This document shows positions 37,366-45,556 of a stretch of 64,000 nucleotides of DNA, piece by piece (the first letter of the stretch is position 1; the number at the start of each line of letters is the position of its first letter). The notes beneath the pieces are model-generated. The model saw only the letters and a program-made list of their open reading frames with translations. It had not been told where the DNA came from and made no database searches. The stretch comes from Escarpia spicata (Eukaryota; Annelida; Polychaeta; Sabellida; Siboglinidae): contig OZ023205.1 of assembly GCA_963995525.1 (NCBI GenBank), positions 44,208,162 to 44,272,161 of the forward strand. Reading direction: 5' to 3'. The translations under genes were made by a program, and so were the position numbers.

Positions 37366-37957
37366 CTGCATGCATAATGTCGTATGTGTCAACGCAAGAG
37401 CACCAAGTGGTAGCCGCAGTGTAGTCATTGGTAGGAGCGAGGAATATCCCAGTTAGTCATTGCTATGCTAAACATAATACTAAACCTTATAAAAAGGTTC
37501 GTGAACAGCGCTGTATCAATTCTGAACCAATGCGCACAAATATTAATCATAATTCCCTGGAAGACCTTTTCAATCGAACACCATCTCGACTTCTTTGGAA
37601 AACTTCCAACCACTCTGCAATTACTGCGCGAAAGCTATCCGTACATAAATACGCACCAGTTTCTGGGTAACCATTCGTACAGCAGAGTGAACGGGAGCAA
37701 CGTGTAATGATCACAAGTTTCGAAGCGGTAACAAGAGGAGTCGATTGACTGAGAATCCGGTCCTCTAAAGACTACACTACCGCTCCTCACTATGGTAGCT
37801 GTCACGATGACGTGATCATTACTAGTCCCTTGTGTGTGCGCGCGCGATCATGTAAGTGCGGTAGTAAGTGTGTGTGTTGCATAAGCATGATACCTATTAT
37901 CTCGACTAGGAATGTGATAGATCTATAGCTATTTCTATACGCATTTGCCCTACGTAC
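37366..37957 (-). other. Host intron between EGF and VWA-1 exons
   Basis: Bounded by donor GTACGT (minus, at 37,957) and acceptor 'atgcatgcag'. No other feature seen. Confidence 0.7.
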
Positions 37958-38071
37958 GTCTATTGCAGGTCAAGCCGCCGTAGCCGCTCGGACATTCGCA
38001 CCAGAAACGTCTCAACATGTTGCGACATCTGCCGCCATTGCGACACGGGTTGCTTCTGCACTCGTCGAAGT
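37958..38071 (-). CDS. Host EGF-like (calcium-binding type) domain exon
   Basis: 114 nt, phase 1-1, with acceptor 'tgtattgtag' and donor GTACGT. It encodes one EGF module with six cysteines in canonical spacing: DFDEC, NPC, GRC, FWC, ECPSGYGG, LTC. The leading DxDEC is the calcium-binding EGF signature. It splices in phase with VWA-2 upstream (55,485) and VWA-1 downstream (37,365). Its own acceptor is about 100 bp from the left edge of the inserted Polinton. Confidence 0.92.
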
Positions 38072-38173
38072 CTACAATACAGATTTGTAAAAAATAGTAA
38101 TTACTATAAAACAACCACTAGAAATACCATCAACAAAAACAACAACAACAATAATAACACGAAAAGTTTATAT

Positions 38174-38179
38174 CCCGTT
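38174..38179. repeat. Target site duplication, left (CCCGTT)
   Basis: CCCGTT immediately precedes the left inverted repeat and is repeated exactly after the right one (54,422-54,427). A 6-bp duplication is the Polinton/Maverick standard. Confidence 0.95.
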
Positions 38180-38369
38180 AGTAGTAAGGAGGATACACAC
38201 GCCCCAAACCACGCCCCTTTTGTATCTAACTACGTGCATAAAAAACGTCGATTTCAAAATCGGGATCCTACTTATAAAAAAAAGATCAAAGGCTTTTTGG
38301 TAACCTGAGTGGAATCGGGATCCTAGTTATAAAAAACGTGATTGATGGCCTGTCACTTTTTGTGAATGA
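38180..38369 (+). repeat. Polinton left terminal inverted repeat (190 bp)
   Basis: Matches the reverse complement of 54,232-54,421 over all 190 bp as far as I can read. It starts AGTAGTAAGG. Beyond 38,369 the similarity continues in a degraded form as subterminal repeats. Confidence 0.97.
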
Positions 38370-38500
38370 CAGGCGCCCTCTAGCGATTAATAACAGCGTC
38401 CCTAGTTACGTGATAACGCCATCTAGCGATTAACCCAAGTCACACCTAGCGATCAACGTCCTAAGCGATCAACGACTAGCGATCGAAGTGTAACCACTCA
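38370..38500 (+). promoter_or_regulatory. Left subterminal repeats with CTCF-like motifs
   Basis: GGCGCCCTCTAGCGA (38,372-38,386) and CGCCATCTAGCGA (38,417-38,429), read in reverse, fit the CTCF core pattern (CxCTAGAGGGCG / CGCTAGATGGCG). Further TAGCGATCAA words follow to about 38,485. 'gcgtccctagttacg' (38,396-38,410) is shared with the right end. Binding is inference. Confidence 0.45.
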
Positions 38501-38530
38501 TAGAAGCCGGCGCCTGTCCTGGGAGCGTGA

Positions 38531-38540
38531 CTATATAGGC
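38531..38540 (+). promoter_or_regulatory. TATA box of the left-end gene
   Basis: CTATATAGG lies 27-35 bp before the NADAR ATG at 38,567, so the expected start site is at or just upstream of that ATG. The fit is tight. Confidence 0.5.
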
Positions 38541-38566
38541 GGTAGCGATTTTTATCGGTAGTAGTC

Positions 38567-39022
38567 ATGTTGTCGTCGTCGGAACGTATAAAGTTTGGCG
38601 GTTCGCGCTCCTTCTTGTCGAATATGTACAGGTGCCGATTGACGGCGTACGGTCGGGTCTTCCGATCCGTCGAGCACGCCTATCAGTATAGGAAAGCGCT
38701 ATTCAACGAAGACCTCGCTTGCGCCGCGTGTATCAAAAGAACGCGATCGCCCTACGCAGCGAAACGACTCAGTTACGGTATTCGAAAAAAGAGAACGGGA
38801 ACCGACTGGAACGTCGTTAGGGTCGCCTGTATGAAGGGGCTGTTGATAAGTAAGTTCGGCGGGGAGTTGAAGGCCGAACTGTTGGCCACCGGGGACGCCA
38901 ACTTGGTGGAGTGGGTGCCGAGTAGGGAGGGTTTCTGGGGTACCCGGCTTGGTGACGTCGAGGGTGAGAACAAGCTCGGTAAACTGTTGATGGAGGTGCG
39001 CTCCTTTTATAAAGACGCGTAA
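38567..39022 (+). CDS. NADAR/YbiA-family protein
   Basis: 151 aa, the usual length for a single NADAR domain. Family blocks are in order: FGGSRSFLSN (residues 10-19), SVEHAYQ (34-40, with the conserved acidic residue in the E-H-x-x-Q motif), a WNVVRVACMKGLL helix (81-93), EGFWGTRLGD (121-130) and GENKLGKLLMEVR (133-145). NADAR enzymes are N-glycosidases: bacterial YbiA acts on riboflavin-pathway intermediates, and others remove ADP-ribose from nucleic acid bases. It is the first gene of the Polinton, 22 bp before the ATPase. NADAR is not part of the usual Polinton set; a counter-defence or nucleotide-repair role is inference. Confidence 0.88.
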   Translation: MLSSSERIKFGGSRSFLSNMYRCRLTAYGRVFRSVEHAYQYRKALFNEDLACAACIKRTRSPYAAKRLSYGIRKKRTGTDWNVVRVACMKGLLISKFGGELKAELLATGDANLVEWVPSREGFWGTRLGDVEGENKLGKLLMEVRSFYKDA

Positions 39023-39044
39023 AAAACATCAGCCAGTATCAGTC

Positions 39045-39688
39045 GTGAAAATGAGCGGACCGTTGTTGAAGCATCCGTTTACGTGTATAGTATCAGGGCC
39101 TACGGGATGCGGTAAGACGACGTTCGTCGACCGTCTGATACGAAGCGCTATGATCGATCCGGCGCCCGAAAAAGTCCTGTGGTGTTACGGGCAGTGGCAG
39201 CCCGCCTACGCGTCTATGGCTCCGGAAATAGAGTTCGTAGACGGCCTGCCGACTACGACGTATTTAGACGGTAAAAAGAGGACGCTTTTAGTACTCGACG
39301 ACCTCATGGAGGAAGCCGATAGTGGGGTGACGGCGCTATTTACTAAAAAAGTCATCATTGTAATACGTCGGTCGTACAACTCCGACAGAACATGTTTCCG
39401 AAAGGGGGAGAAAACCGCACAATCAGCCTGAACGCCCAATACCTAGCACTATTTAAGAACCCCCGAGACGTTGGTCAAGTAGGTCACCTAGCGAAACAGA
39501 TGTATCCGGGAGAGGTCAAGTACATGATAGAGTCTTTCAAAAACGCGACGTCGCCGGCGTACGGCTATCTCTTCGTCGACCTGAAACAGGAAACGGAAGA
39601 GTACATGCGCCTGCGTACGTGTATATTTCCGGACGACCCCCTTCAGTACGTCTACGTACGGAAGGGTGGTGGTGGTGGTCAACTATAA
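39045..39688 (+). CDS. Polinton genome-packaging ATPase (FtsK/HerA, A32-like), frame-interrupted
   Basis: The first frame (39,045-39,431) has Walker A GPTGCGKT (residues 18-25) and Walker B LLVLDD (81-86). The C-terminal half, including MFPKGGENRTISLNAQYLALF and NPRDVGQVGHLAKQMYP, is in the -1 frame and runs to 39,688. The switch is at the A6 run 39,345-39,350. The total of about 214 codons fits the family. The enzyme powers DNA packaging into capsids in related viruses. The break may be an undercalled A, a real deletion, or recoding; the local T AAA AAA is not a canonical slippery site in this frame. Confidence 0.9.
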
Positions 39689-39724
39689 GTAGAGAGGGAC
39701 GTCGCCGCGTACGCATTAGTCGGT

Positions 39725-40138
39725 ATGCCGGGAAGACGCGCGGTGGTAGCGGCGAAGCGACGACCGAAGGTGGCGACTAACGACGTTTCGGAGCAACGTC
39801 TGAAGAGACACATATTCGCCCTGCAGTTGATGGATAGACATAAGCGGAACGTAGATCTGCGAAAAGCCGTGCTCGCCCACTCGGAGGTCGGTCTCATATG
39901 TAGTCTATGCGATTGCGCGTACAATATTCTGAGAGGGAACGTGAAGGTGTCGCCGAAGCAGAAACGCGTGTTGACAAAATACAGAGATCACCTGCGTGAC
40001 TTGGTCAACAAACGAATTCCGGTGAAGCGGAAACGAGCCATCTTGCAAACGGGGGCGGGTGGTTTTCTGACGGCCCTGCTAGCGCCGTTAGCGAGCACCG
40101 TTTTCCTACCACTACTCAAACAGTTCATCGGGGGTTAA
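39725..40138 (+). CDS. Small basic Polinton protein with hydrophobic C-terminus
   Basis: 137 aa, rich in Arg/Lys, with an N-terminal basic stretch (MPGRRAVVAAKRRPK). A CSLCDCAYNILRGN segment (residues about 59-72) is followed by a C-terminal KRKRAILQTGAGGFL and a hydrophobic tail (LTALLAPLASTVFLPLL). Short proteins with this '(L/I)QTGGGFL' hydrophobic ending recur in Polintons, from memory. The amphipathic tail could act on membranes, like a minor virion protein; this is inference. It sits 36 bp after the ATPase and 3 bp before the next gene. Confidence 0.75.
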   Translation: MPGRRAVVAAKRRPKVATNDVSEQRLKRHIFALQLMDRHKRNVDLRKAVLAHSEVGLICSLCDCAYNILRGNVKVSPKQKRVLTKYRDHLRDLVNKRIPVKRKRAILQTGAGGFLTALLAPLASTVFLPLLKQFIGG

Positions 40139-40141
40139 GCG

Positions 40142-40864
40142 ATGCAGTACGCGAAGAAGATGGCGTTGGTCGACCCACGATTGGTGGAAAGTCTCCTTCA
40201 ACCGCAGCAGCAGTCGAGCAGCACCCCCCGATCACGTGTACTGAGTAGCCTGGACAGCGACATGAAAGATATTCTAGAGCGATCGGATTTATCCGAGCGC
40301 GATAAGGTGGTGTCGTACAATCAACTGCTGAGTCGCTACAACACTATAGAGGCGGCTCGAACGGCGCAACCGGTACGCGTGTCGATGGTCAACGCCGACG
40401 GCGGCGAGCTACCACAGACCACGGCGGCGGCGCCACCATCGTCGGAGGCCGTAGAGCGCGAAATCGTAGCCAGCATGCCGAAAACGCTGAAAGGGAAGGC
40501 GAGTCTACTTATCGCGAAAATGAAAGCCGATCCCTTGTGTCGATGGAACGAACGCGGAGAATTCGTGTACGACGGTAAAACGATCGCGGGGAGTAACATG
40601 GTCGATCTAGTGAACGATCTCATGCGAACGAGAACGAAGACGACGCAGCCCCTAGGATGGCGCGCTTTCGGGTTGAGTATGAAGGGTATGAACATTCCTA
40701 TGGAGTTCGTCGGCAACCCGCGCTATCGGGAGTACATGGAGCAGCGACGGCGGCGGCTGTCAAGAGAAGGAGAGGAGGCGACGGGATCGGTCAGTTCAGC
40801 GGGAAAGGCGGTGCGAAGACGACGTTCTAGAAAGAGAGCGTTGGACGATTGGGAATCGATGTGA
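40142..40864 (+). CDS. Conserved Polinton protein of unknown function (PY-like)
   Basis: 240 aa. The N-terminal half is low in structure (Gln/Ser-rich, then a helical VVSYNQLLSRYN). A conserved block at about residues 130-205 contains DPLCRWNERGEFVYDGKTI, GSNMVDLVNDLMRTR, GWRAFGLSMKGMNIP and EFVGNPRYREYM. The C-terminus is strongly basic (RRRRSRKRALDDW), like a nuclear localisation signal. Proteins with this 'GxFxYxGxxIxGSNxxDL' block occur in many Polintons without known role. Its start lies 3 bp after the previous stop. Confidence 0.75.
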   Translation: MQYAKKMALVDPRLVESLLQPQQQSSSTPRSRVLSSLDSDMKDILERSDLSERDKVVSYNQLLSRYNTIEAARTAQPVRVSMVNADGGELPQTTAAAPPSSEAVEREIVASMPKTLKGKASLLIAKMKADPLCRWNERGEFVYDGKTIAGSNMVDLVNDLMRTRTKTTQPLGWRAFGLSMKGMNIPMEFVGNPRYREYMEQRRRRLSREGEEATGSVSSAGKAVRRRRSRKRALDDWESM

Positions 40865-40866
40865 CG

Positions 40867-41043
40867 ATGCCGTCAATACAACGAACGGTCGCCGTCGTTG
40901 GTCTCATCGTCATCGCGGTTATCGCTCTCTATATAATAGTCGTCGTTCGTCGATCGTCGTCGTCATCGTCATGGTGTCCGGGTGGAGTCGTCGTCCAAAA
41001 CGAAACCTTCGAAAACGAAACGACGATGACGACGCTGAACTGA
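40867..41043 (+). CDS. Small single-pass membrane protein
   Basis: I chose the ATG at 40,867 (2 bp after the previous stop) over the in-frame upstream ATG at 40,849. The product is about 58 aa with one transmembrane helix (VAVVGLIVIAVIALYIIVVV), then a Ser-rich linker, a WCPGG motif and an Asn/Thr-rich tail with potential N-glycosylation sites (NET twice). It overlaps the integrase start in another frame. It resembles the tiny membrane proteins of other dense viral-type operons; function unknown. Confidence 0.5.
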   Translation: MPSIQRTVAVVGLIVIAVIALYIIVVVRRSSSSSSWCPGGVVVQNETFENETTMTTLN

Positions 41044-42091
41044 ATGAACTCTACTTCGATCCGAAACGAGCGGGGAGTTACGGAGGTGTCGACGCGTTGC
41101 ACCGCGCGTCAAAGGGGGGTCGACGACGCCCGGATGTCGAGAGGTGGCTAGCGGCGCAGGACGCTTATACTCTACACAAACCGGTTAAAAGACGTTTCAA
41201 ACGACGTTGCGTTATCGTGGGCGGGCAAAACCAGCAGTGGCAAGCTGATCTGGTCGATCTGACTAGGTTAAAAAACACAACGACGGTATAACATTTCTAT
41301 TAACGGTCATCGACGTGTTTTCGAAGCGGGCGTGGTGCGTTCCGTTGAAGAATAAGTCCGGCGCATCGCTCGTCGCGGCCTTCGAGCGTCTGCTGAACGA
41401 CGAGCCGCCGCCGAACGCGCTGCAGACCGATAAGGGGACCGAGTTTCTGAATCGACCCCTGCAAACGTTCCTAAAGAGTCGCGGCGTTCATCATTTCGTG
41501 ACGCATAACGAGGAGACTAAAGCGAGCGTCGTGGAACGTTTCAATAGGACTTTGAAAACGCGCATGTGGCGTTATTTTACGAAACACGAGACGCTGCGCT
41601 ACGTAGAGGCGTTACCGGATTTCGTGCATTCGTTCAACAACGCCTATCATCGAAGCATCGGTAGGACGCCGGCGAGCGTCGACGCGACGAATCAGGAGGA
41701 CGTATGGCAACGCCTGTACGGCGGCAGTGGTAGGGGAAAAAAACCGAAACTTCGCGAAGGAGATCGCGTGCGTATCAGTAAGACGAGGGGTCAATTCAAA
41801 AAAGGATACATGCCTAATTGGAGCGAGGAGCTCTTCACCGTCGTAGAGGTGCATCCGTCCGAACCCCCCGTTTATCGCCTGAAGGACGACGCGGGGACAC
41901 CGGTAGAGGGCGCCTTCTACGAACAGGAAGTACAACGCGTAGTCGTTCCGAAGGACAAACTGTATCGAGTGGAGGCGGTTCTGCAGCGGCGGCGTCGTCG
42001 CGGCGGCGGTTCGGAGGCGCTCGTGAAATGGAGCGGTTACCCGGCCTCCTTCAACAGTTGGATCGACGCCGCGGCGCTCGTGGACCTATAG
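40971..42091 (+). CDS. Polinton retroviral-type integrase with C-terminal chromodomain, frame-interrupted
   Basis: N-terminal part 40,971-41,291: LYFDPKRAGSYGGVDALHR, then QAYTLHKPV-like DAYTLHKPVKRRF and WQADLVDL with the first catalytic Asp. The rest lies in the -1 frame to 42,091: VIDVFSKRAW, LQTDKGTEF (second Asp), ETKASVVERFNR (catalytic Glu, 34 residues later), an SH3-like GDRVRISK segment and a chromodomain (YRVEAVL, EALVKWSGYPASFNSWI). The frame switch is at 41,269-41,275, where the zero frame reads A AAA AAC, a canonical -1 slippery heptamer. Integrase inserts element DNA; chromodomains can bias the target to modified histones. Confidence 0.92.
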
Positions 42092-42092
42092 C

Positions 42093-42380
42093 ATGCGTTG
42101 GACGCGTCACGAGGAATGCTGGCGACTGCACGAGTCGTGCTTATGCGGGGGAACGGCGCTCCTCCCGTATAAGGGGCCCTGCTGTACCCGCAGACCTCAG
42201 TGGCGCTATGGAGGCGAGGGACGAGCAGCCGACGAAGAAGACTACCAAAGAGGACTCCGTCGACGCCGCTACTGGTTTAGAGAGGCCGACGACGACTACC
42301 AACGAGGACTCCGTCGACGCCGTCGAGAACGCCGACGACTCCACCGTCCACGAACCCGATCCATGGCGGCTCTGCGGTAA
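42093..42380 (+). CDS. Possible small Cys-rich ORF overlapping a membrane-protein gene
   Basis: The ATG lies 1 bp after the integrase stop. The first 36 residues have six Cys (EECW, ESCLCGG, GPCC) and look distinctive. The rest is an Arg/Glu shadow of the overlapping membrane protein. A short real N-terminal product is possible, but the spacing could also be chance. Confidence 0.25.
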   Translation: MRWTRHEECWRLHESCLCGGTALLPYKGPCCTRRPQWRYGGEGRAADEEDYQRGLRRRRYWFREADDDYQRGLRRRRRERRRLHRPRTRSMAALR

Positions 42381-42591
42381 CGAATGCCCAAAGGCCGAAA
42401 TCGTATTCCTCTGTCAGGTCATCGTCCTGTACTTCGTCATCGCCGTTAGTATATACAATTTAACGCGGGGTCAAGGCGACTCCAATCTGTGGACGGCGCT
42501 GTTGAGCAGCTGTCTCGGTTATCTTCTCCCGAGCCCTTCTATGAGCGGCGGCGGTCGACGACGACGACGAGACGATGGCGGTATCGTCTGA
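42208..42591 (+). CDS. Conserved Polinton small membrane protein
   Basis: 127 aa from the ATG at 42,208. An acidic/Thr-rich N-terminus with two EDSVDA repeats is followed by DPWRLCGNECPKAEIVFLCQV, a transmembrane helix (VIVLYFVIAVSIYNL), then LWTALLSSCLGYLLPSPSM and a basic end. The CPKAEIVF..TM..SSLWTALLSSCLGYLLP block is typical of small proteins beside Polinton capsid genes (from memory). It overlaps the minor capsid gene start by 17 bp. A role in virion membrane or scaffold is inference. Confidence 0.75.
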   Translation: MEARDEQPTKKTTKEDSVDAATGLERPTTTTNEDSVDAVENADDSTVHEPDPWRLCGNECPKAEIVFLCQVIVLYFVIAVSIYNLTRGQGDSNLWTALLSSCLGYLLPSPSMSGGGRRRRRDDGGIV

Positions 42592-43441
42592 CTTTTACCT
42601 GACGCTACCGAGCAACGCGTCTACGAAGCGGCACCCCGAAAATACGTTGACGCACTACATCACGACGCTGCCGCGACGGTTCGACCTGACCGGCGGAGAA
42701 TGGGAATGCGGACTGGTGACGCTACAGTATCCGCACACGTGGTACAACGTGAGAGAGGCGGACGCTACCTTCTACCTGTCGGCGCGGCACGGTGAGGTGG
42801 GTCTTTTCACTACCATGGACGGTATCGGGATATACCGACAGGGTACGATTACTCACGGTTTCTACAACAACGTTTTCTTGCTACTGCGCGAGCTCAACGA
42901 GGCGCTAAGGAAATTGTGCACCGATAAGGTGAGGGTGCAGCTAAAGTACAGCGGCGTCTCTAACCGAATAACGCTGCATATGACGGCGGGTGTCGCCTTT
43001 ACCCTACCCGATACGGGTCGTCTGAAGAACGTGCTAGGTTTCCACAAGAACGTTATCGTAAGTCCGCCGATGCTGGGTCCCGAACCGGAAGTCGTCATTA
43101 TCGAGACGTCCCCCGCCTCGTACACGTACGCGTACGAAGGTCGAAATACGGTGGACATGAAGGCGGGCGTCGACACCCTGTACGTGTACACGGATCTCGT
43201 GGAATCGCGCGTCGTCGGCGACGTGTACGCACCGCTTCTTCGAAATATCGCCGTCTTCGGTACGAACGGTAGCGTTATTTCGGAAACGTTCGATCGCGTC
43301 CAATACGTGAAGCTGCTGCGGCATCAATTCGATACGATCGAGGTCGATATAAGAGACGATTGCGGTCAACCGATACCATTCGAGCGGGGGAAGCTAGTGG
43401 CGACGCTTCACATCAGACGCTGTAAATCGAGATTGTTTTAA
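42575..43441 (+). CDS. Polinton minor capsid (penton-type, single jelly-roll) protein
   Basis: 288 aa, the expected size. It opens with FYLTLPSNAS, continues NTLTHYITTLPRRFDL and EWECGLVTLQYPHTWYNV, then beta-rich segments with TFYLSARHGEVG, YNNVFLLLRELNEAL and RITLHM, and the C-terminal DVYAPLLRNIAVFG block. These match the penton-type minor capsid proteins of Polintons. It should occupy capsid fivefold vertices. It starts within the end of the membrane-protein gene and is followed 2 bp later by the core-like gene, before the major capsid gene. Confidence 0.88.
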   Translation: MAVSSDFYLTLPSNASTKRHPENTLTHYITTLPRRFDLTGGEWECGLVTLQYPHTWYNVREADATFYLSARHGEVGLFTTMDGIGIYRQGTITHGFYNNVFLLLRELNEALRKLCTDKVRVQLKYSGVSNRITLHMTAGVAFTLPDTGRLKNVLGFHKNVIVSPPMLGPEPEVVIIETSPASYTYAYEGRNTVDMKAGVDTLYVYTDLVESRVVGDVYAPLLRNIAVFGTNGSVISETFDRVQYVKLLRHQFDTIEVDIRDDCGQPIPFERGKLVATLHIRRCKSRLF

Positions 43442-43443
43442 CC

Positions 43444-43851
43444 ATGCCGAACCCGTACGAGGACTACTACGTTCGACAGGTAGGCGGTCAACTACCGGTA
43501 TTCATCGGCAGTCGAGGTCAGCGCGGACACGGTCTGGGTAATATCTTCGGGAGCCTGTTTCGAAGCGTCATGCCGCTTTTTAAGAGAGGCGCCATGGCGT
43601 TGGGAAAACGAGCGCTCAAAACCGGCGTGAACGTGGCGCGGGACGTCGTCGGCGGCGGCAATCTGAAAGCGTCGGTAAAACGACGCGCGAAGGAGGCCGG
43701 CGTCGATCTTCTCGACGGCCTATTGAAAGGGCCGGCGCCGAAGAAGAGACGGGTGAAAAAAAGACCGCCTATAAAGAAGCAGCGTCGAACGGCGACGACC
43801 GTCAGTAGACGGAAGAGGGGACGTCGACCGGTCGATATATTCGACGCGTAA
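43444..43851 (+). CDS. Basic core/pVI-like Polinton protein
   Basis: 135 aa, very basic. N-terminus YEDYYVRQVGGQLPVFIGSR, then RGHGLGNIFGSLFRSVMPLF, KRGAMALGKRALKTGVNVARD, and a C-terminal block of Lys/Arg clusters (KKRRVKKRPPIKKQRR) like a nuclear localisation or DNA-binding tail. The 'GxGxGxxxGxxFRxxxPLxKxGxxxxGKxAL' pattern recurs in Polintons and in some adenovirus-like minor core proteins. It is likely packed with DNA or lines the capsid. It lies 2 bp after the minor and 2 bp before the major capsid gene. Confidence 0.75.
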   Translation: MPNPYEDYYVRQVGGQLPVFIGSRGQRGHGLGNIFGSLFRSVMPLFKRGAMALGKRALKTGVNVARDVVGGGNLKASVKRRAKEAGVDLLDGLLKGPAPKKRRVKKRPPIKKQRRTATTVSRRKRGRRPVDIFDA

Positions 43852-43853
43852 CG

Positions 43854-45158
43854 ATGGCGTTCGTAAAGACAGCGTGCGAGGGCGTGAAGGCCGAACTGGA
43901 CCTGTTCGCCGGACCGGTGACGCAGAAGAGCATCGAGAGCAGTTATCGGACCGCCTACCAACCGCTGACGGCTCTCGACGCCGGCGGTCCTATCGAGTTC
44001 CTCATTCCAGGGTCGGGTAACGACTATACGGACCTGGCGAGCCTTCAAATGTACGTCCGCTTCAAAGTGGTTCAGGGGGACGGTACCGATCTGGCGGCCG
44101 GCACCAATGTGGCGCCGGTCAACAATTTCCTTCATTCGATGTTCAGTCAAATCGACGTGTCGCTGAACGGTACGCTCGTGACGCCGTCGACCAATACGTA
44201 CGCGTACCGGGCCTACATCGAGACCCTGCTGAGTTACGGTAGCGACGCGAAACGATCGCATCTCACGGGGTCGTTGTGGTACAAAGATAGCGCCGGACAC
44301 ATGAACGCGCGCGGGGACGATAACACCGGGTTCGTAGCGCGACGCGATCTGACGGCGGCCAGTACCGAGGTGGATATGATGGGACGCCTGCACGTCGACG
44401 CGTTTATGCTAAACCTCCTCCTACCGAGCGGCGTCGACACGAAAATACGCATGATCCAGTCGAAGGACGCCTTCGCGCTCATGGGCGCGGCTGCCGCGCC
44501 GGGGTGGCATATCTTGATACGTTCGATTTACATGGAAGTCCGAAAAGTGAAGTTGAACCCGGAAGTCCAGCTGGGTCATATCAAAGCGTGGCTTTTGGGA
44601 ACGGCTAAGTTTCCGATGCGCCGCGTCGACTGCAAGTCGTTCTCGATAACCGCGGGTACGCTATCGCACACGCACGAGAACCTGTACATGGGCACGATTC
44701 CGAAACGCATAATCCTGATGATGATCGACAACGCCGCCTACAACGGAGACTACACTAGAAATCCGTTCAACGCGCATCACAACGACATAAACTTCCTCGC
44801 GCTCAACGTCGACGGACGTCAGGTGCCGAGCAAGCCGCTGCAACCGGACTTTCCGCACCACCGGTACATACGAAGCTACATGAATCTCTTCGAGGCCACC
44901 GGAAAGGCGGGCGAGGACGAGGGGAACGACATATCGCGATCGGACTTCGAAGCCGGCTACACCGTCTTCGCTATCGACCTAACCCCCGACTGCTGCGACG
45001 GGGACCATTTCAACGTCGCGCGTCAGGGGAGCGTGGGCGCTAACATGCAGTTCTCGATACCGCTACCCCGACCGGTGAACGTCATCGTGTACGCGGAATT
45101 CGAGACGGTGATGGAAATCGATCGGACCCGGAACGTCCTGTACGACTGTACCTCGTAA
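43854..45158 (+). CDS. Polinton major capsid protein (double jelly-roll)
   Basis: 434 aa, slightly short for the family. Recognisable blocks are IPGSGNDYTDLASLQMYVRF, NNFLHSMFSQIDVSLNGTLV, AYIETLLSYGSDAKRSHL (residues about 120-140), LNLLLPSGVDTKIRM, IKAWLLGTAKFPMRRVDCKS, NPFNAHHNDINFLALNVDG, FAIDLTPDCCDGDHFNV and a terminal NVIVYAEFETVMEIDRTRNV. These are typical of Polinton hexon-like proteins that build icosahedral shells. The stop overlaps the protease ATG (TAATG). Confidence 0.95.
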   Translation: MAFVKTACEGVKAELDLFAGPVTQKSIESSYRTAYQPLTALDAGGPIEFLIPGSGNDYTDLASLQMYVRFKVVQGDGTDLAAGTNVAPVNNFLHSMFSQIDVSLNGTLVTPSTNTYAYRAYIETLLSYGSDAKRSHLTGSLWYKDSAGHMNARGDDNTGFVARRDLTAASTEVDMMGRLHVDAFMLNLLLPSGVDTKIRMIQSKDAFALMGAAAAPGWHILIRSIYMEVRKVKLNPEVQLGHIKAWLLGTAKFPMRRVDCKSFSITAGTLSHTHENLYMGTIPKRIILMMIDNAAYNGDYTRNPFNAHHNDINFLALNVDGRQVPSKPLQPDFPHHRYIRSYMNLFEATGKAGEDEGNDISRSDFEAGYTVFAIDLTPDCCDGDHFNVARQGSVGANMQFSIPLPRPVNVIVYAEFETVMEIDRTRNVLYDCTS

Positions 45159-45556
45159 TGGATACGTTCCAACTGCTGCGTCGCCTCGAACTCGATGCGT
45201 ACGCTAAACACATCGTCCTCGGCGTCGTACCTAAAGACGCGCTACTTACCACCACCACCACTTACCCGATGGCCTTCGTGTGCAATACCGACGACGGCGG
45301 CGAACCGGGGGAGCACTGGGTGGCCGTCTACGTCGACCGCCGAGGCGTCGGCGAGTACTTCGATTCGTACGGTCTTCCGCCGCTGCACGCCGACTTCCGC
45401 ACCTTCCTGCACCGACACTGCGGCGACGCGTGGACGTACAACGACAAGAGACTGCAGAGCGTCGTCTCTAACGTGTGCGGACAATATTGCGTCGCCTACC
45501 TACTCCTCCGATGTCACGTGGTGACGCCATCGTCGAGCACGCGGCGTTTAGCGTAG
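45158..45556 (+). CDS. Adenain-like maturation cysteine protease
   Basis: 132 aa. The catalytic set is visible: His53 in GEHWVAVYVD, Asp69 in FDSYG (or Asp60), and Cys111 in VCGQYCVAYLL. It belongs to the Ulp1/adenain fold and would cleave capsid or core precursors. It starts in the stop codon of the major capsid gene. The C-terminus, after LLLRCHVV, looks short and atypical, while another frame continues open beyond. The gene also overlaps the convergent PolB end by 43 bp. A frame change near 45,515 or a naturally short tail are both possible. Confidence 0.88.
   Translation: MDTFQLLRRLELDAYAKHIVLGVVPKDALLTTTTTYPMAFVCNTDDGGEPGEHWVAVYVDRRGVGEYFDSYGLPPLHADFRTFLHRHCGDAWTYNDKRLQSVVSNVCGQYCVAYLLLRCHVVTPSSSTRRLA

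Noticed and set aside
41818..42207. N-terminal extension of the membrane-protein frame to 41,818
   Set aside because: Overlaps the integrase chromodomain; the Arg/Gly-rich translation is a shadow, and ATG 42,208 gives the family-like protein.
43518..44393. 291-codon minus frame across capsid genes
   Set aside because: Shadow of the core-like and major capsid genes in CpG-rich DNA; no family match.
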